Assembly: GCA_038225555.1 (NCBI GenBank)
Contig: JBBRRB010000008.1
Location: 62,001 to 126,000 of the forward strand
Source of the DNA: JANXQZ01 sp038225555
GTDB lineage: Bacteria; Acidobacteriota; Terriglobia; Bryobacterales; Bryobacteraceae
DNA: 64,000 bases
Direction: 5' to 3'
In this document: positions 36,011 to 44,399 of the stretch, piece after piece
How the letters are laid out: each line of letters opens with the position of its first letter
Position numbering within the stretch: the stretch's first letter is position 1
The notes under the pieces: model-generated
Told to the model about the DNA's origin: nothing
The model's input: only the letters and a program-made list of their open reading frames with translations
The model's database searches: none
Translations under genes and position numbers: made by a program

Positions 36011-36556
36011 GTGTTCAGCATCACCGGTCTGACCGGACTGGCCATCATCGACGCCATTCTCGGCGGTGAGCGCAATCCATCGACTCTGGCCAAACTTCGT
36101 CACGACCGCATCAAAGCGAGCGAAGAAGTAATCGCGAAGTCGCTGGCGGGCGATTACCGGACCGAGCACCTGTTCACGTTGCGACAGTCTCTGGTGGCCT
36201 ATCGTAACTATCAGCAACTGATTGACGATTGCGACCGCGAGATCCGCCGCGCCCTTGATGATTTCCAGCCCCCGGCCACGCCAATGCGTTCCAGCACTGA
36301 CAAACTGGCGCCAGAATCCAAACGCAAGGCCGTCTCCGCTGACGCCAGGTTGCTAACTGAACTCAACCGTGTCTTCAGCGTGGACCTGGCGAAAATTCCC
36401 GGCATCCGAACCGGAATCGCGCGGCGACATCGTTGCGAATGGCAGCGCAGCCGCTGCTGCAGACCAACTCTGTACGCGAAGCGTCAGGAAAACAAACTAC
36501 GAGCCAAAGCCCACGCTCTCGGTTTTCAGCTCATCCCACTGGAGAACGCCGGATGA
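36011..36556 (+). pseudogene. IS110-family transposase relic
   Basis: An open frame of 181 codons matches internal and C-terminal parts of IS110-type transposases. The segments FSITGLTGLAIIDAILGGER, ASEEVIAKSLAGDYRTEHLF, YRNYQQLIDDCDREI and LAKIPGI are present, and the end KLRAKAHALGFQLIPLE resembles the family C-terminus. The N-terminal DEDD domain and most of the catalytic Transposase_20 region after IPGI are missing. No terminal repeats were found. It is an inactive fragment left by an old insertion. Confidence 0.7.
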
Positions 36557-36674
36557 GTTCTTTTTAGGAGATCCCAAAAACCGTGCCCGACAACTCACCC
36601 AACTCCTGCCCGACTAAAGCATTCAGCGCGAACGTTCTGCAGTTTGCGCCTCAAAGATGCCGTTCCGCAAACTC

Positions 36675-37382
36675 CTACTCTGCGTTCAGCACAATTTGGC
36701 CAATTCCCCCCTTAACCTCCAACCGAATCGTCACTTTCGAGTTGTTCTCAAACGCATCATTCACATACCGCTCGCCTTGCTTGCGAAGCCCGTGTGCCTC
36801 TACCGATCCAATCCCGCCTTTGGCATCCGCCACAATCCCCACGTTCTTAGGAAGCTCAATGGTCACCTGACCGATCCCCCCATGAACGCGCACATCGTAA
36901 TCGCGCTTGGGCTGACCCCGCAGATCCATTTCCAACTCCCCCACTCCCATATTTACGGAGATATCCCTCAAGTTCAGGCTGCCCAATGCGAGATTAGCCT
37001 TGCCAGCGCCGAATTCCATATCGATGCTCAGAGGTTTTGTGTCGTTCAGACGAAGGTCCCATTCGTAGCGATGGTCGCCTGAAATGCTCTTGCCGCTTGG
37101 TTGCTCGATGTCCAGGCGGCTGCGGAAGCTGGCAAACTCGTACTTAACCTCAGGTTTCCAACTGGGCACGTTGTAGGTGAAATCTGCATCCAACAGGTTG
37201 GGCGACCCTCCTCGGACTTTCAGTTCGCCCGCGCCCATCTTCACGTGAACGCGTGCTAACTCTGACTTGTCCATCTCAATGGTTTTCGTCTCATGCTCAG
37301 TGGGTCCCGTAGCCGCTCCATGCTCGAGGTTGCACCCCACCAGCGCGGCGAAACTGAAAACAACTAAAAATGAACGTCCCAT
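36675..37382 (-). CDS. Toast-rack/DUF4097-like lipoprotein
   Basis: About 235 residues from the ATG at 37382 (in-frame ATGs at 37388, 37394 and 37406 are alternatives). A lipobox (FAALVGC) precedes repetitive beta strands with Gly-Ala-Gly and Gly-Gly-Ile-Gly turns: MGAGELKVRGG, EFGAGKANLALG, NMGVGELEMDLRG, GGIGQVTIELP, KGGIGQIVLNAE. This is the pattern of the LiaF-like 'toast rack' beta-solenoid proteins. They are envelope-associated; no catalytic residues are expected. It is a single-gene unit divergent from the relic at 37.6 kb. Confidence 0.75.
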   Translation of the reverse strand: MGRSFLVVFSFAALVGCNLEHGAATGPTEHETKTIEMDKSELARVHVKMGAGELKVRGGSPNLLDADFTYNVPSWKPEVKYEFASFRSRLDIEQPSGKSISGDHRYEWDLRLNDTKPLSIDMEFGAGKANLALGSLNLRDISVNMGVGELEMDLRGQPKRDYDVRVHGGIGQVTIELPKNVGIVADAKGGIGSVEAHGLRKQGERYVNDAFENNSKVTIRLEVKGGIGQIVLNAE

Positions 37383-37597
37383 AATCATAGTCATCAATTT
37401 TGTCATACGTCCGCCATGCGCCCTCCGTTCAATAATTACACTGAACGCAGTGGGCCTTCAACACGGTTCTTGGAGTGGCAGGAATCGGTCATTTCCATCT
37501 TCAGCGTTCTCAACAAGTTCCATAAATCCAACCCTGCAGTTCCCATCTTCTCTGATATCGTCGAGTCGGCTACACGCCGAATTCAAGGAGCAAACAC

Positions 37598-37880
37598 ATG
37601 CATTCCTCAGCTGCCAATCAGGCCAACGCCCAAAATGCCCAGCACAGCACTGGGCCCAAAACGCCCGAGGGTAAAGCTCGAGCCTCGGCCAACGCGCGCA
37701 CTCATGGCCTCTGCGCCAAGGACGTGATCGTCGCCAACCCTGAAGAGCAAATCGAATTCGACGAGCTACTCTCACTCCATTTAGCCGAGATTAGGGACCT
37801 CCGCTGCATCCGCGGCCTCGAAATCGCGCTCAACCAAGGCATATGGCTCGCCGGTCCGCGGCCGCCGCTGAAAGTCAGCG
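37598..37880 (+). pseudogene. Truncated 'NAQxSTGPKTPEGK' family gene
   Basis: The frame starts at an ATG (37598) and encodes NQANAQNAQHSTGPKTPEGKA, then ANARTHGLCAKDVIV and FDELLSLHLAEI. This N-terminal signature is shared with the complete gene at 59114-59809. After about 70 residues the match jumps to RCIRGLEIALNQG, so a middle block is missing. The frame then continues (to 38077) only as antisense of the sahR gene. I read it as a decayed copy with an internal deletion; 37880 is an approximate end. Confidence 0.6.
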
Positions 37881-37895
37881 CCGCTAATCACAGAC

Positions 37896-38834
37896 TCATG
37901 GCTTGTCTCCCACTGCCAGCATCGTTTCAAAAAAAGGCGCGTCCTGCTCCCGATGCACCACCGAGGTTTGAATTGCGTCGAACCCCGCCTTCTGCAGGTA
38001 CCCCTTCACCTCAACCTCGGAAAACCCCAGCCACAGATCCGCGTACATCTCCCGCGCTTCCTCAAAGTGATGCTTGATCAGATCCAGCACCACCACGCGC
38101 CCGCCCGGCTTCAAAATTCGATACGCCTCGGCCGCGGCCCGCACCGGATGCTGAGCATGATGCAGCGACTGGCTAAAAATTGCCAGATCCACCATCCCGT
38201 CCCCGATCGGCAGAGCTTCCAGATCTCCTTTCTCGTAGTGCAAATTCGAGAGCCCGTGCTCCCGTGCCAGCTTGGAGCCGAACTCCACCATCTTGTCCGC
38301 GTTATCCACCGCAATTACTTCGCGTGCGCGCCTCGCCAGGAGTTGCGACAGCGTCCCCTCGCCCGCGCCGAGGTCGGCCACCACCATGGGGGGAATAAGC
38401 TGCAACAGCATCTCCGCAACCCCTTTCCAGGAGCGCCCTGGAACGTATTCACGTCCGAACTTCCCCGCCAGCTCGTCGAAATACGCCCGCATCCGGTCCT
38501 GCCGCTTGTGCAGAACGAGTTCCAGCGCGGAAGAATCGTGCGCGGCTTCGGGAATCTCCGCCGCGCCCTGACGCAAGACGGCCAGCAAGTGCCCAAACGC
38601 GTCGGCGTCACCACCCGACTGCTCTTTCAATCGGTAGAGCATGTTCTTTGCATTACGGCGATCTTCCACCAAATTTGCACTCTTGAGTTGAGCCAATTGT
38701 GTCGATAGAGTACTTTGACCAAGCGCCAGGATCTCCTGAAGCTCCGCCACCGACAACTCCTCGCGCTCCAGCAACAGGAGAATTCGCAGCCGGTTTGGAT
38801 CGGCGAGCAGGCGTAATGATTTTAATATCGACAT
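37896..38834 (-). CDS. sahR: SahR-like ArsR/methyltransferase-domain regulator
   Basis: 312 residues from the ATG at 38834; an ATG at 38855 adds seven. The N-terminal ArsR-type winged helix (about 1-85: LKSLRLLADPNRLRILLLLE, AELQEILALGQSTLSTQLAQLKSA) is fused to a SAM-methyltransferase fold (about 150-310: VADLGAGEGTLSQLLA, ILKPGGRVVVLDL). This architecture is that of SahR, studied in Proteobacteria, which represses SAM-cycle genes and is released by S-adenosylhomocysteine. Its divergent neighbour is ahcY, the SAH hydrolase, and a palindrome lies between them, so the assignment rests on domain order plus context. The long open frame upstream (to 39503) is antisense of ahcY. Confidence 0.82.
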   Translation of the reverse strand: MSILKSLRLLADPNRLRILLLLEREELSVAELQEILALGQSTLSTQLAQLKSANLVEDRRNAKNMLYRLKEQSGGDADAFGHLLAVLRQGAAEIPEAAHDSSALELVLHKRQDRMRAYFDELAGKFGREYVPGRSWKGVAEMLLQLIPPMVVADLGAGEGTLSQLLARRAREVIAVDNADKMVEFGSKLAREHGLSNLHYEKGDLEALPIGDGMVDLAIFSQSLHHAQHPVRAAAEAYRILKPGGRVVVLDLIKHHFEEAREMYADLWLGFSEVEVKGYLQKAGFDAIQTSVVHREQDAPFFETMLAVGDKP

Positions 38835-38852
38835 ATCAAGATTTGTTGATAT
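38833..38852. promoter_or_regulatory. Probable SahR operator (7-6-7 palindrome)
   Basis: ATATCAA, six bases, TTGATAT: a perfect inverted repeat between sahR and ahcY. It overlaps the sahR start codon and lies 18 bases before the ahcY ATG. Candidate -10 boxes overlap or abut it on both strands: TATCAT (38850-38855) for ahcY and TATGAT (38856-38851) for sahR. Binding here would block both, giving repression of ahcY and self-control. The -35 boxes are weak. Confidence 0.7.
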
Positions 38853-38870
38853 CATATTGACAGAGAACTT

Positions 38871-40301
38871 ATGAGCACTGCAACCCTGAACCCAATCGCA
38901 ACCGACTATAAAGTTGCCGACCTGTCGCTCGCCGACTTCGGCCGCAAAGAAATCTCTATCGCCGAGCACGAGATGCCCGGCCTCATGTCCATCCGGCGCA
39001 AGCATGCGCAAAGCAAGCCGCTCGCGGGCGTGCGCATCACAGGCTCCTTGCACATGACCATTCAAACGGCCGTGCTGATCGAGACCTTGGTAGATCTTGG
39101 GGCGGATGTCCGCTGGGCGAGCTGCAACATCTTCTCCACTCAGGACCATGCTGCCGCCGCCATCGCCGCAGCCGGCGTTCCCGTCTTCGCCTGGAAGGGC
39201 GAGTCGCTCGAGGAATATTGGGAATGCACCCTGAAGGCCGTCAACCACCCCGGCGGCAAGGGACCGCAGCTCGTGGTGGATGACGGCGGCGACGTCACGC
39301 TGCTGATCCACAAAGGCGTCGAACTCGAAGATGGCGATGGATGGGTGAACACCCCTTCGGAAAGCCACGAAGAAAAGGTGATCAAGGACCTCCTGAAGCG
39401 GGTCCACTCCGAGACCCCCACTCTCTGGCACAACGTTGCCAAGCAATGGCGGGGCGTGTCGGAGGAGACCACCACCGGAGTACACCGCCTCTACAAGATG
39501 CACGAGCAGGGCAAACTGCTGATTCCCGCAATCAATGTGAATGATTCGGTTACCAAATCCAAGTTCGATAACCTCTACGGCTGCCGCGAATCCCTAGCAG
39601 ACGGAATCAAACGCGCCACCGACGTGATGGTTGCAGGCAAGGTGGCCGTCATCTGCGGCTATGGCGACGTCGGCAAGGGTTCGGCACATTCGGTGCGCGG
39701 GATGGGTGCTCGCGTTATCGTCACCGAAATCGATCCGATCAATGCGCTGCAAGCGGCCATGGAAGGCTTCGAGGTAACTACGATCGAAGAGACGCTGGGT
39801 CGCGGCGATATTTACGTCACCTGCACTGGAAACGTCGATATCATCACGTTTGACCACATGCGCCACATGAAGGATCAGGCCATCGTGTGCAACATCGGCC
39901 ACTTCGATAACGAAATTCAGGTGGATCGGCTGAACAAGGGCGAGGGCGTGAAACGCACCAACATCAAGCCCCAGGTGGATATGTACACCTTCCCGGACGG
40001 CCACAACATTTTCATGTTGGCCGAAGGCCGCTTGGTGAACCTGGGCTGCGCGACGGGCCACCCGAGCTTCGTGATGAGCAACAGCTTCGCCAATCAGACG
40101 CTGGCTCAGATCGATCTTTGGCACAACAAGGACACGTACGCGATTGGCGTGTACACCTTGCCCAAGAAACTGGATGAGGAGGTCGCCCGGCTGCACCTCG
40201 AGAAAATCGGCGTGAAGCTGACCACCCTGAGCGAGAAGCAGGCCGCCTATCTGGGCGTGGCTCTGGACGGTCCTTACAAGCCGGAACACTATCGTTACTA
40301 A
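38871..40301 (+). CDS. ahcY: Adenosylhomocysteinase
   Basis: 476 residues, full length for the long bacterial form. Clear blocks are HMTIQTAVLIETLVDLGADVRWASCN, FSTQDHAAAAIA, EETTTGVHRLY, PAINVNDSVTKSKFDN, the NAD motif CGYGDVGKGSA, and the C-terminal KPEHYRY that reaches the partner active site. AhcY splits S-adenosylhomocysteine into adenosine and homocysteine, relieving inhibition of methyltransferases. It is divergent from its likely regulator and is followed by a strong hairpin terminator. Confidence 0.97.
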   Translation: MSTATLNPIATDYKVADLSLADFGRKEISIAEHEMPGLMSIRRKHAQSKPLAGVRITGSLHMTIQTAVLIETLVDLGADVRWASCNIFSTQDHAAAAIAAAGVPVFAWKGESLEEYWECTLKAVNHPGGKGPQLVVDDGGDVTLLIHKGVELEDGDGWVNTPSESHEEKVIKDLLKRVHSETPTLWHNVAKQWRGVSEETTTGVHRLYKMHEQGKLLIPAINVNDSVTKSKFDNLYGCRESLADGIKRATDVMVAGKVAVICGYGDVGKGSAHSVRGMGARVIVTEIDPINALQAAMEGFEVTTIEETLGRGDIYVTCTGNVDIITFDHMRHMKDQAIVCNIGHFDNEIQVDRLNKGEGVKRTNIKPQVDMYTFPDGHNIFMLAEGRLVNLGCATGHPSFVMSNSFANQTLAQIDLWHNKDTYAIGVYTLPKKLDEEVARLHLEKIGVKLTTLSEKQAAYLGVALDGPYKPEHYRY

Positions 40302-40309
40302 GCGTCGAT

Positions 40310-40345
40310 GGAGCAGGGGGCGCGTACCCCTGCTCCGTTCTTCTG
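40310..40345. terminator. Hairpin terminator between ahcY and guaB
   Basis: A 10-bp perfect stem GGAGCAGGGG / CCCCTGCTCC with a 7-base loop is followed by the T-rich GTTCTTCT. It sits in the 44-base gap between the convergent ahcY and guaB genes and can serve both strands. Confidence 0.85.
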
Positions 40346-41800
40346 CTACTCAAGACGATAGTTAGGAGCTTCCTTCGTAATGATCACGTCGTGAACGTGG
40401 CTCTCTCGCAATCCTGCCGACGTAACCCGTAGAAATTTCGCGTTCTCCTGCAATTCCTTAATATTCGCCGATCCGCAATAGCCCATGCCCGCCCGCAGGC
40501 CGCCCACTAACTGATACACCAGCTCGGACAGCGGACCTTTATACGGCACCCGGCCCTCAATGCCCTCCGGCACTAATTTTCCGCTGGCCTCCTGCGAATA
40601 CCGCTCCGAACCGCCTTGCGCCATCGCACCGAGCGACCCCATGCCGCGATAGCTCTTGAATGTGCGCCCTTGGTACAGGATCGTCTCCCCCGGACTCTCC
40701 TCAGTTCCAGCCAGCAGACTGCCGATCATGACCGAATCCGCCCCCGCAGCAATCGCCTTCGTTACATCCCCGGAGAACTTAATCCCGCCGTCCGAGATGA
40801 GCGGCACGCCCGCTTCTCGAGTGGCTCGCGAGCAATCCGCAATGGCCGTCACTTGGGGAACGCCCGCTCCGCTGACCACGCGCGTAGTGCAAATCGAGCC
40901 GGGGCCAATCCCCGCCTTCACTCCATCAGCGCCTAGCTCGATGAGGTCCCGCGCACCCTCATACGTAGCCACGTTGCCCGCGATCAATTGCACGCCGGGC
41001 AGCCGCTTCTTAATCTCCGACACCGCCGCCATCACGCGTTCATTGTGACCATGTGCAGAGTCGACCACGAGCACGTCCACATTCACGCGGACCAGTTCCT
41101 GCGCGCGCTCCAAGTAATCGCCCGAAGAGCCAATAGCCGCGCCCACTCGCAGACGGCCCTGGGAGTCCTTCGCCGCGTTCGGATACTTCAGCTTCTTCTG
41201 AATGTCTTTTACGGTGATGAGTCCCTTAAGAACATACTGATCGTCAACCACCAGCAATTTCTCGATGCGGTGCCTGTGCAGGATCTGTTCCGCTTCTTCC
41301 AGCGTTGTGCCCACCGCCACCGTGATCAGATTGTCTTTGGTCATCACCTGCGAGATAGGCAGGTCGAAGCGCGTCTCGAAACGCAGATCGCGGTTCGTGA
41401 GAATGCCAACTAGCTTTCCGTCTCGTGTAACCGGAACGCCGGAAATCCGGTATCGCTTCATCAGTTCGAGCGCATCGGAGATACGCTTGTCCGGATGGAT
41501 GGTGATCGGATCCACGATCATGCCGCTCTCACTGCGCTTCACCCGATCCACTTCTTCGGCCTGGCGATCCACCGCCATGTTGCGATGTATGAATCCGATT
41601 CCACCCTGTTGCGCCAGCGCGATAGCCAGGTGAGATTCGGTCACGGTATCCATAGCGGAACTCACGATGGGAATGTTCAGAGCTATGGACCGCGTCAGAT
41701 TTGTGCGCGTGTCCGCCTCCGCGGGCACCACCGCGCTGCGAGCCGGTTGCAGCAAAACATCGTCGAATGTCAGGCCTTCCTGTATATGTTCGGGAATCAT
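40346..41800 (-). CDS. guaB: Inosine-5'-monophosphate dehydrogenase
   Basis: 484 residues. N-terminal GLTFDDVLLQPARSAVVP begins the TIM barrel. A pair of CBS domains is inserted at about 95-205 (YRISGVPVTRDGKLVGILTNRDLRF). The catalytic Cys loop is GIGPGSICTTRVVSGAG, and the flap region is MGSLGAMAQGGSERY. GuaB makes XMP from IMP, the first committed step to GMP. The gene stands alone; guaA is not next to it. It is divergent from the MATE exporter gene with 55 bases between starts. Confidence 0.97.
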   Translation of the reverse strand: MIPEHIQEGLTFDDVLLQPARSAVVPAEADTRTNLTRSIALNIPIVSSAMDTVTESHLAIALAQQGGIGFIHRNMAVDRQAEEVDRVKRSESGMIVDPITIHPDKRISDALELMKRYRISGVPVTRDGKLVGILTNRDLRFETRFDLPISQVMTKDNLITVAVGTTLEEAEQILHRHRIEKLLVVDDQYVLKGLITVKDIQKKLKYPNAAKDSQGRLRVGAAIGSSGDYLERAQELVRVNVDVLVVDSAHGHNERVMAAVSEIKKRLPGVQLIAGNVATYEGARDLIELGADGVKAGIGPGSICTTRVVSGAGVPQVTAIADCSRATREAGVPLISDGGIKFSGDVTKAIAAGADSVMIGSLLAGTEESPGETILYQGRTFKSYRGMGSLGAMAQGGSERYSQEASGKLVPEGIEGRVPYKGPLSELVYQLVGGLRAGMGYCGSANIKELQENAKFLRVTSAGLRESHVHDVIITKEAPNYRLE

Positions 41801-41855
41801 GAACTGCCTCCATTATCGCGGATCACGCTTGACCCGGCATACACTGGAAAGACCG

Positions 41856-43274
41856 ATGCCCGATTCGCTAGCTACGCCCGCGCCACAATCCGGCCTGTGG
41901 CGATCCTTGCGGGAGGCGGTGCTTGGCTCGCACCAGGACTTCACCAGCATCCCCATTGAGCGCGCCATCATCCTGCTGGCCGTGCCCATGGTGCTTGAGA
42001 TGTGCATGGAATCCCTGTTCGGCATCGTCGACGTATTTTGGGTCGCGCGCCTGGGCTCCGATGCGATTACAACCGTGGGCTTGACCGAGACCGGAGGACT
42101 CACCGTGCTCTTCGCGATCGCTCTTGGCCTGAGCATGGGCGCCACAGCCATGGTGGCCCGGCGCATCGGCGAAAAGGATGAGAAAGCGGCGGCGGTGGTG
42201 GCAGTGCAAGCCATCGGCATCGGCGTGATTGTTTCCACGATCACCGGCGTGCTTGGTTTCGTCTTTGCGCCGAACCTCCTGAGCGCGATGGGGGCCTCGG
42301 CTGCCGTGATCGAGTCAGGCTCCGGGTACGCCCGCATCATCCTCGGCGGGAGCGTGACCATCTTTCAGCTCTTCCTGATCAATGCGGTCTTTCGCGGAGC
42401 GGGTGACGCATCCGTTGCGATGCGCAGTCTATGGATCGCCAATGCAGTAAACATCGTGCTCAACCCGTTCCTGATTTTCGGCTTGGGTCCCTTCCCTCGG
42501 CTCGGTGTCGTGGGCTCGGCCGTAGGCACCACGATCGGGCGGGGCATTGGCGTGCTGTACCAGCTTTGGATTCTCAGTTCGGGCCGCAGCCGGATTAGGA
42601 TTCGCTGGAGTGACGTGCGCATCGACGTCGGGATCATCATCCGCGTACTCCGGCTCTCAGTAGGCGCGATGGTTCAATACATGATCCAGATGACGAGCTG
42701 GATCGGAGTCGTGCGCATTATCTCGACATTTGGGACCGCCGCCGTGGCGGCCAATACTCTCGCGATTCGCATCATCATCTTCGCCATCCTTCCGTCGTGG
42801 GGCATGTGCAATGCAGCGGCGACTTTGGTTGGACAAAATCTCGGTGCTGGTCGGCCTGACCGCGCCGAGAAATCGGTATGGCGCACCGGCTTCTACAACA
42901 TGCTTTTTCTCGGTGCGGTGGGCTTGGTGTTTATTACCTTTGCCGAGCCCATCATCGGATTATTTCACCCCGATGCGTCGGTCTTTCCGCTGGCGGTAAC
43001 CGGTCTCCGTTATCTCAGCTATGGTTATATTTCGTATGCCTACGGAATGGTAGTCAGCCAGGCATTCAACGGGGCCGGCGACACGATCACCCCTACTATT
43101 CTGAATCTGATCTGTTTTTGGTTCTGCCAGATTCCGCTCGCGTACTTCCTGGCAATCACGTCCGGTTTGGGCCCGAAAGGCGTGTTCCTGGCCATTGTCG
43201 CGGCAGATTCTCTGCTGGCAGTGCTGGGCATATTTTGGTTCCGACGGGGAACGTGGAAGAACCAAGTGGTGTAA
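41856..43274 (+). CDS. MATE family efflux transporter
   Basis: 472 residues from the ATG at 41856, preceded by GGAAAG; the longer frame upstream is antisense of guaB. About twelve hydrophobic helices are seen. Family blocks are ERAIILLAVPMVLEMCMESLFGIVDVFWVARLG, GLSMGATAMVARRIGEKD, NAVFRGAGDASVAM, and in the second half SWGMCNAAATLVGQNLGAGRPDRAEKSV. Such proteins export drugs or metabolites in exchange for Na+ or H+. The substrate cannot be inferred. Confidence 0.92.
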   Translation: MPDSLATPAPQSGLWRSLREAVLGSHQDFTSIPIERAIILLAVPMVLEMCMESLFGIVDVFWVARLGSDAITTVGLTETGGLTVLFAIALGLSMGATAMVARRIGEKDEKAAAVVAVQAIGIGVIVSTITGVLGFVFAPNLLSAMGASAAVIESGSGYARIILGGSVTIFQLFLINAVFRGAGDASVAMRSLWIANAVNIVLNPFLIFGLGPFPRLGVVGSAVGTTIGRGIGVLYQLWILSSGRSRIRIRWSDVRIDVGIIIRVLRLSVGAMVQYMIQMTSWIGVVRIISTFGTAAVAANTLAIRIIIFAILPSWGMCNAAATLVGQNLGAGRPDRAEKSVWRTGFYNMLFLGAVGLVFITFAEPIIGLFHPDASVFPLAVTGLRYLSYGYISYAYGMVVSQAFNGAGDTITPTILNLICFWFCQIPLAYFLAITSGLGPKGVFLAIVAADSLLAVLGIFWFRRGTWKNQVV

Positions 43275-43280
43275 CAGCTT

Positions 43281-44399
43281 CTATGGTTCTCGCCCGGAAC
43301 TCAGCACGTCGATCTCGCTCTTGAGCGACTTCGCTTTCAACTCCTTCACTCGCGCAAAGGCGGCACTCGCATCAGCTGGTCTTCCTGTTTTTTGCAGAGC
43401 CCGGCCCAGCTGGTATTGGATGGCAGCCTCGTCAGGTTTCAACCGGGCTGCATGCTCCAGAACCGGGAGCGCTTTATTTGCCTCTCCGAGGTCCAAGTAA
43501 ACACGGCCAAGATAATAGAGCGGACCCCAAGCTTCCGGGCTCAAGTCGCGCGCCTTTGTCAGGATCGGGATCGCCTCCTTTCGGCCCGATTGGGCCACCA
43601 GACCGCCCAAGAAATAGACTGCCTCCGCATCGTCCGAACCGGCCTGGAGCAATTCTCTTTCGGCATTGTCGTTATCGCGCAGGCTAATCAAAGTCTTGCC
43701 TAGTTCCCGATGCGCATCCCCGGACTCGGGGTCGTCCTTGAGAGTCTGCCGAAAATACTGCGCGGCTTGCTCGAAGTTGCCCGTTTCATAGCTGGCCTTT
43801 CCCATCAGGAAATTTGCTTGAGCGGGTTTGACCGCTTGCATCATTCGAGCGAATGCTTCGTGGGCTTCGTCGGTACGCTTCAACTTCGCGTAAGCTACGC
43901 CGAGCATATATAATACGCCCGTATTCGCCGGATCGGAGGCGCGCAGCGGCTCCAGAATAGCTACGGCGGATGCCACTTTGCCCAATGCCAAACGGCAGGT
44001 AGCGAGCAACTCGCGGGCCTGCAGGTTAGCGGGATCGCTAGCAAGTCTTTCGAAGATGGGGAGGGCCAGGGCGAACTGCTCCTGCTTCACGTAAGCGATG
44101 CCGAGATTCGTTATCAGGCCTTTGTCTGTGGGAGCGATGCGCAGAGCGCGCCGGTAAACTTCGATAGCCTGCGCCTGACGTTCCGTACGCGAGTAGACAA
44201 CGCCCAGATTGCCTAGGGCCGCGACGTTGCCCGGCTCGACTTTCAGCACTGCGAGAAACCCTCGTTCGGCCTCCGCATAATCCCGCCCGGAGAGCGCGGC
44301 TGCCGCCTTCTCGAACACAGCCTGCGCCGAATCCGCACCGCAAACGCCGAGGCGGAACCAGAGGACTAGCGCGACGCTAAAACAGAATCTTAAGAGCAA
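43281..44399 (-). CDS. Exported TPR-repeat protein
   Basis: 372 residues with a signal sequence (FCFSVALVLWFRLGVCG) and about nine tetratricopeptide repeats, for example YAEAERGFLAVLKVEPGNVAALGNLG, QAIEVYRRALRIAPTDKGLITNLG and ANKALPVLEHAARLKPDEAAIQYQLG. TPR proteins act as scaffolds. Its start lies within the end of the TonB-dependent receptor gene (23-base overlap), so it is translated with that receptor and probably acts with it at the envelope. Confidence 0.88.
   Translation of the reverse strand: MLLRFCFSVALVLWFRLGVCGADSAQAVFEKAAAALSGRDYAEAERGFLAVLKVEPGNVAALGNLGVVYSRTERQAQAIEVYRRALRIAPTDKGLITNLGIAYVKQEQFALALPIFERLASDPANLQARELLATCRLALGKVASAVAILEPLRASDPANTGVLYMLGVAYAKLKRTDEAHEAFARMMQAVKPAQANFLMGKASYETGNFEQAAQYFRQTLKDDPESGDAHRELGKTLISLRDNDNAERELLQAGSDDAEAVYFLGGLVAQSGRKEAIPILTKARDLSPEAWGPLYYLGRVYLDLGEANKALPVLEHAARLKPDEAAIQYQLGRALQKTGRPADASAAFARVKELKAKSLKSEIDVLSSGREP

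Noticed and set aside
36011..36556. Intact insertion sequence
   Set aside because: Catalytic parts are missing and no ends or target duplication were found.
38833..38870. SAH riboswitch upstream of ahcY
   Set aside because: The leader is too short for a riboswitch, and the protein regulator plus palindrome explain control better.
38856..39503. N-terminal extension of the SahR-like gene
   Set aside because: The extra residues are antisense to ahcY; the ArsR domain starts at MSILKSLRLL.
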